Shown here: positions 63,101 to 64,000 of the stretch, one piece after another
Position numbering within the stretch: position 1 is the stretch's first letter
How the letters are laid out: each line of letters begins with the position of its first letter
Assembly (NCBI RefSeq): GCF_964355755.1
Contig: NC_092674.1
Coordinates: forward strand, 17,181,001-17,245,000
Direction of reading: 5' to 3'
Length of the DNA stretch: 64,000 bases
DNA from: Antedon mediterranea
Taxonomy: Eukaryota > Echinodermata > Crinoidea > Comatulida > Antedonidae
Translations under genes and position numbers: made by a program
Notes under the pieces: generated by a model
Database searches by the model: none
What the model was told of the DNA's origin: nothing
The model's input: the letters and a program-made list of their open reading frames with translations, nothing else

Positions 63101-64000
63101 GAGCACTCAAACCTGTGTATTACCCGTTACGCTACAAACCAGTAGATGACTGAAGAGCTGATAATATGAAATGAATGATCAATCAATCAAAAATAATGTT
63201 ATGCAACTTTGTTTCTGATTTTAAAAAAGGTCCACTTGTTTAGGCCTGACATTTACAACTATAACAATATCTCACTTTCAAAAATAATATTTATTTTCAA
63301 ATAAAAAAAAAAATCAATATCCCTAAAAGTTGGAACCCGCTACTGAGAGCATTCAAACCTGGGTATTACCCGTTACGCCACAAACCAGTAGATGGCTGAA
63401 GAGCTGATAATATGAAATTAATGATCAATCAATGAAAAATAATGCCATGCAACTTTGTTTCTGATTTAAAAAAAGGTCAACTTCTTTAGACCTGATATTT
63501 ACAACTCTCAAAATATCTCATTTTCAAACAAAATATTTATTTTCAATTAAAAAAAGAAAAGAAAAGATATATCCCTAGAGGTTCGAACCCGCTACTGAGA
63601 GCACTCAAACCTGGGTATTACCCGTTACGCCACAAACCAGTAGATGGCTGAAGAGCTGATAATATGAAATGAATGATCAATCAATGAAAAATAATGTTTT
63701 GCAACTTTGTTTCTGATTTTAAAAAAGGTCCACTTGTTTAGGCCTGACATTTACAACTATAACAATATCTCACTTTCAAAAACAATATTTATTTTCAAAT
63801 ACAAAAAAAAAAGAAAAAAAATACACCGCAAACCAATAGATGACTGAAGAGCTGATAATAGTCTATTTATATGAAATAGATGATCAATCAATGAAAAATA
63901 ATGCCATGCAACTTTGTTTCTGATTTAAAAAAATGTCCACTTGTTTAGGCCTGACATTTACAACCCTCAAAATATTTCACTTTCAAAAATAATATTTATT
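60194..64000 (-). repeat. tRNA-like satellite array, block 5
   Basis: The monomer split by the retroelement resumes at ATTTATATGAAATGAATG and about 15 more monomers follow to the window edge. Two damaged monomers are visible. Near 61831 CAAAATATCT joins CATTACCCGTTACG, with the oligo-A and B-box region lost. Near 63822 an A-rich tract joins ACACCGCAAACC, with the B-box and part of the A-box lost. No gene is seen. Confidence 0.95.

Overview
This window is animal nuclear DNA dominated by satellite. Very AT-rich tandem repeats fill about 56 of 64 kb, there is no single-copy protein gene, the only coding remnants belong to a tyrosine-recombinase-type retrotransposon, and a tRNA-Val(AAC)-like gene of eukaryotic form occurs twice. 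An aquatic invertebrate would fit, but the species cannot be named from this sequence.

Layout. (1) 1-6466, 7071-28195, 28892-35283, 35980-54582 and 60194-64000 are one head-to-tail satellite of roughly 245-262 bp monomers (about 220 copies), all in the same orientation. Read on the minus strand, most monomers hold an A-box-like block, a B-box (often a perfect GGTTCGAACC) at near-tRNA spacing, then an oligo-T run: a degenerate tRNA-like Pol III unit. The array is a mosaic of higher-order duplications with periods of about 523, 770, 774, 778, 1194 and 5198 bp, plus displaced blocks with offsets near 3.8, 4.1, 7.1, 8.8-9.1 and 12 kb. (2) 6467-7070 is a unique insert with C13 and CA-rich tracts and no gene. 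(3) 28196-28891 and 35284-35979 are two almost identical copies of a 696-bp insert. Each carries a tRNA-Val(AAC)-like gene and a decayed relative, both on the minus strand and both followed by oligo-T, with 12-bp inverted repeats near the ends. (4) 54583-60193 is one 5.6-kb DIRS-order (Ngaro/PAT-like) retroelement on the minus strand, inserted cleanly into a satellite monomer.

How the element is built. In its sense direction (high to low coordinates) the order is A1 repeat, broken SGNH-hydrolase-like ORF, 20-bp minisatellite, gag-like ORF with zinc-knuckle region, DIRS-type reverse transcriptase, RNase H, B1 repeat, A2 repeat, short spacer, B2 repeat. This A1-ORFs-B1-A2-B2 arrangement is the split direct repeat expected for elements that replicate through a circle. 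Both outer junctions and the B1/A2 junction agree with integration without target duplication. No tyrosine recombinase gene is present: only about 195 bp separate RNase H from B1. Several frames are broken although the repeat pairs differ by only about 1%. The copy was therefore probably already non-autonomous when it inserted.
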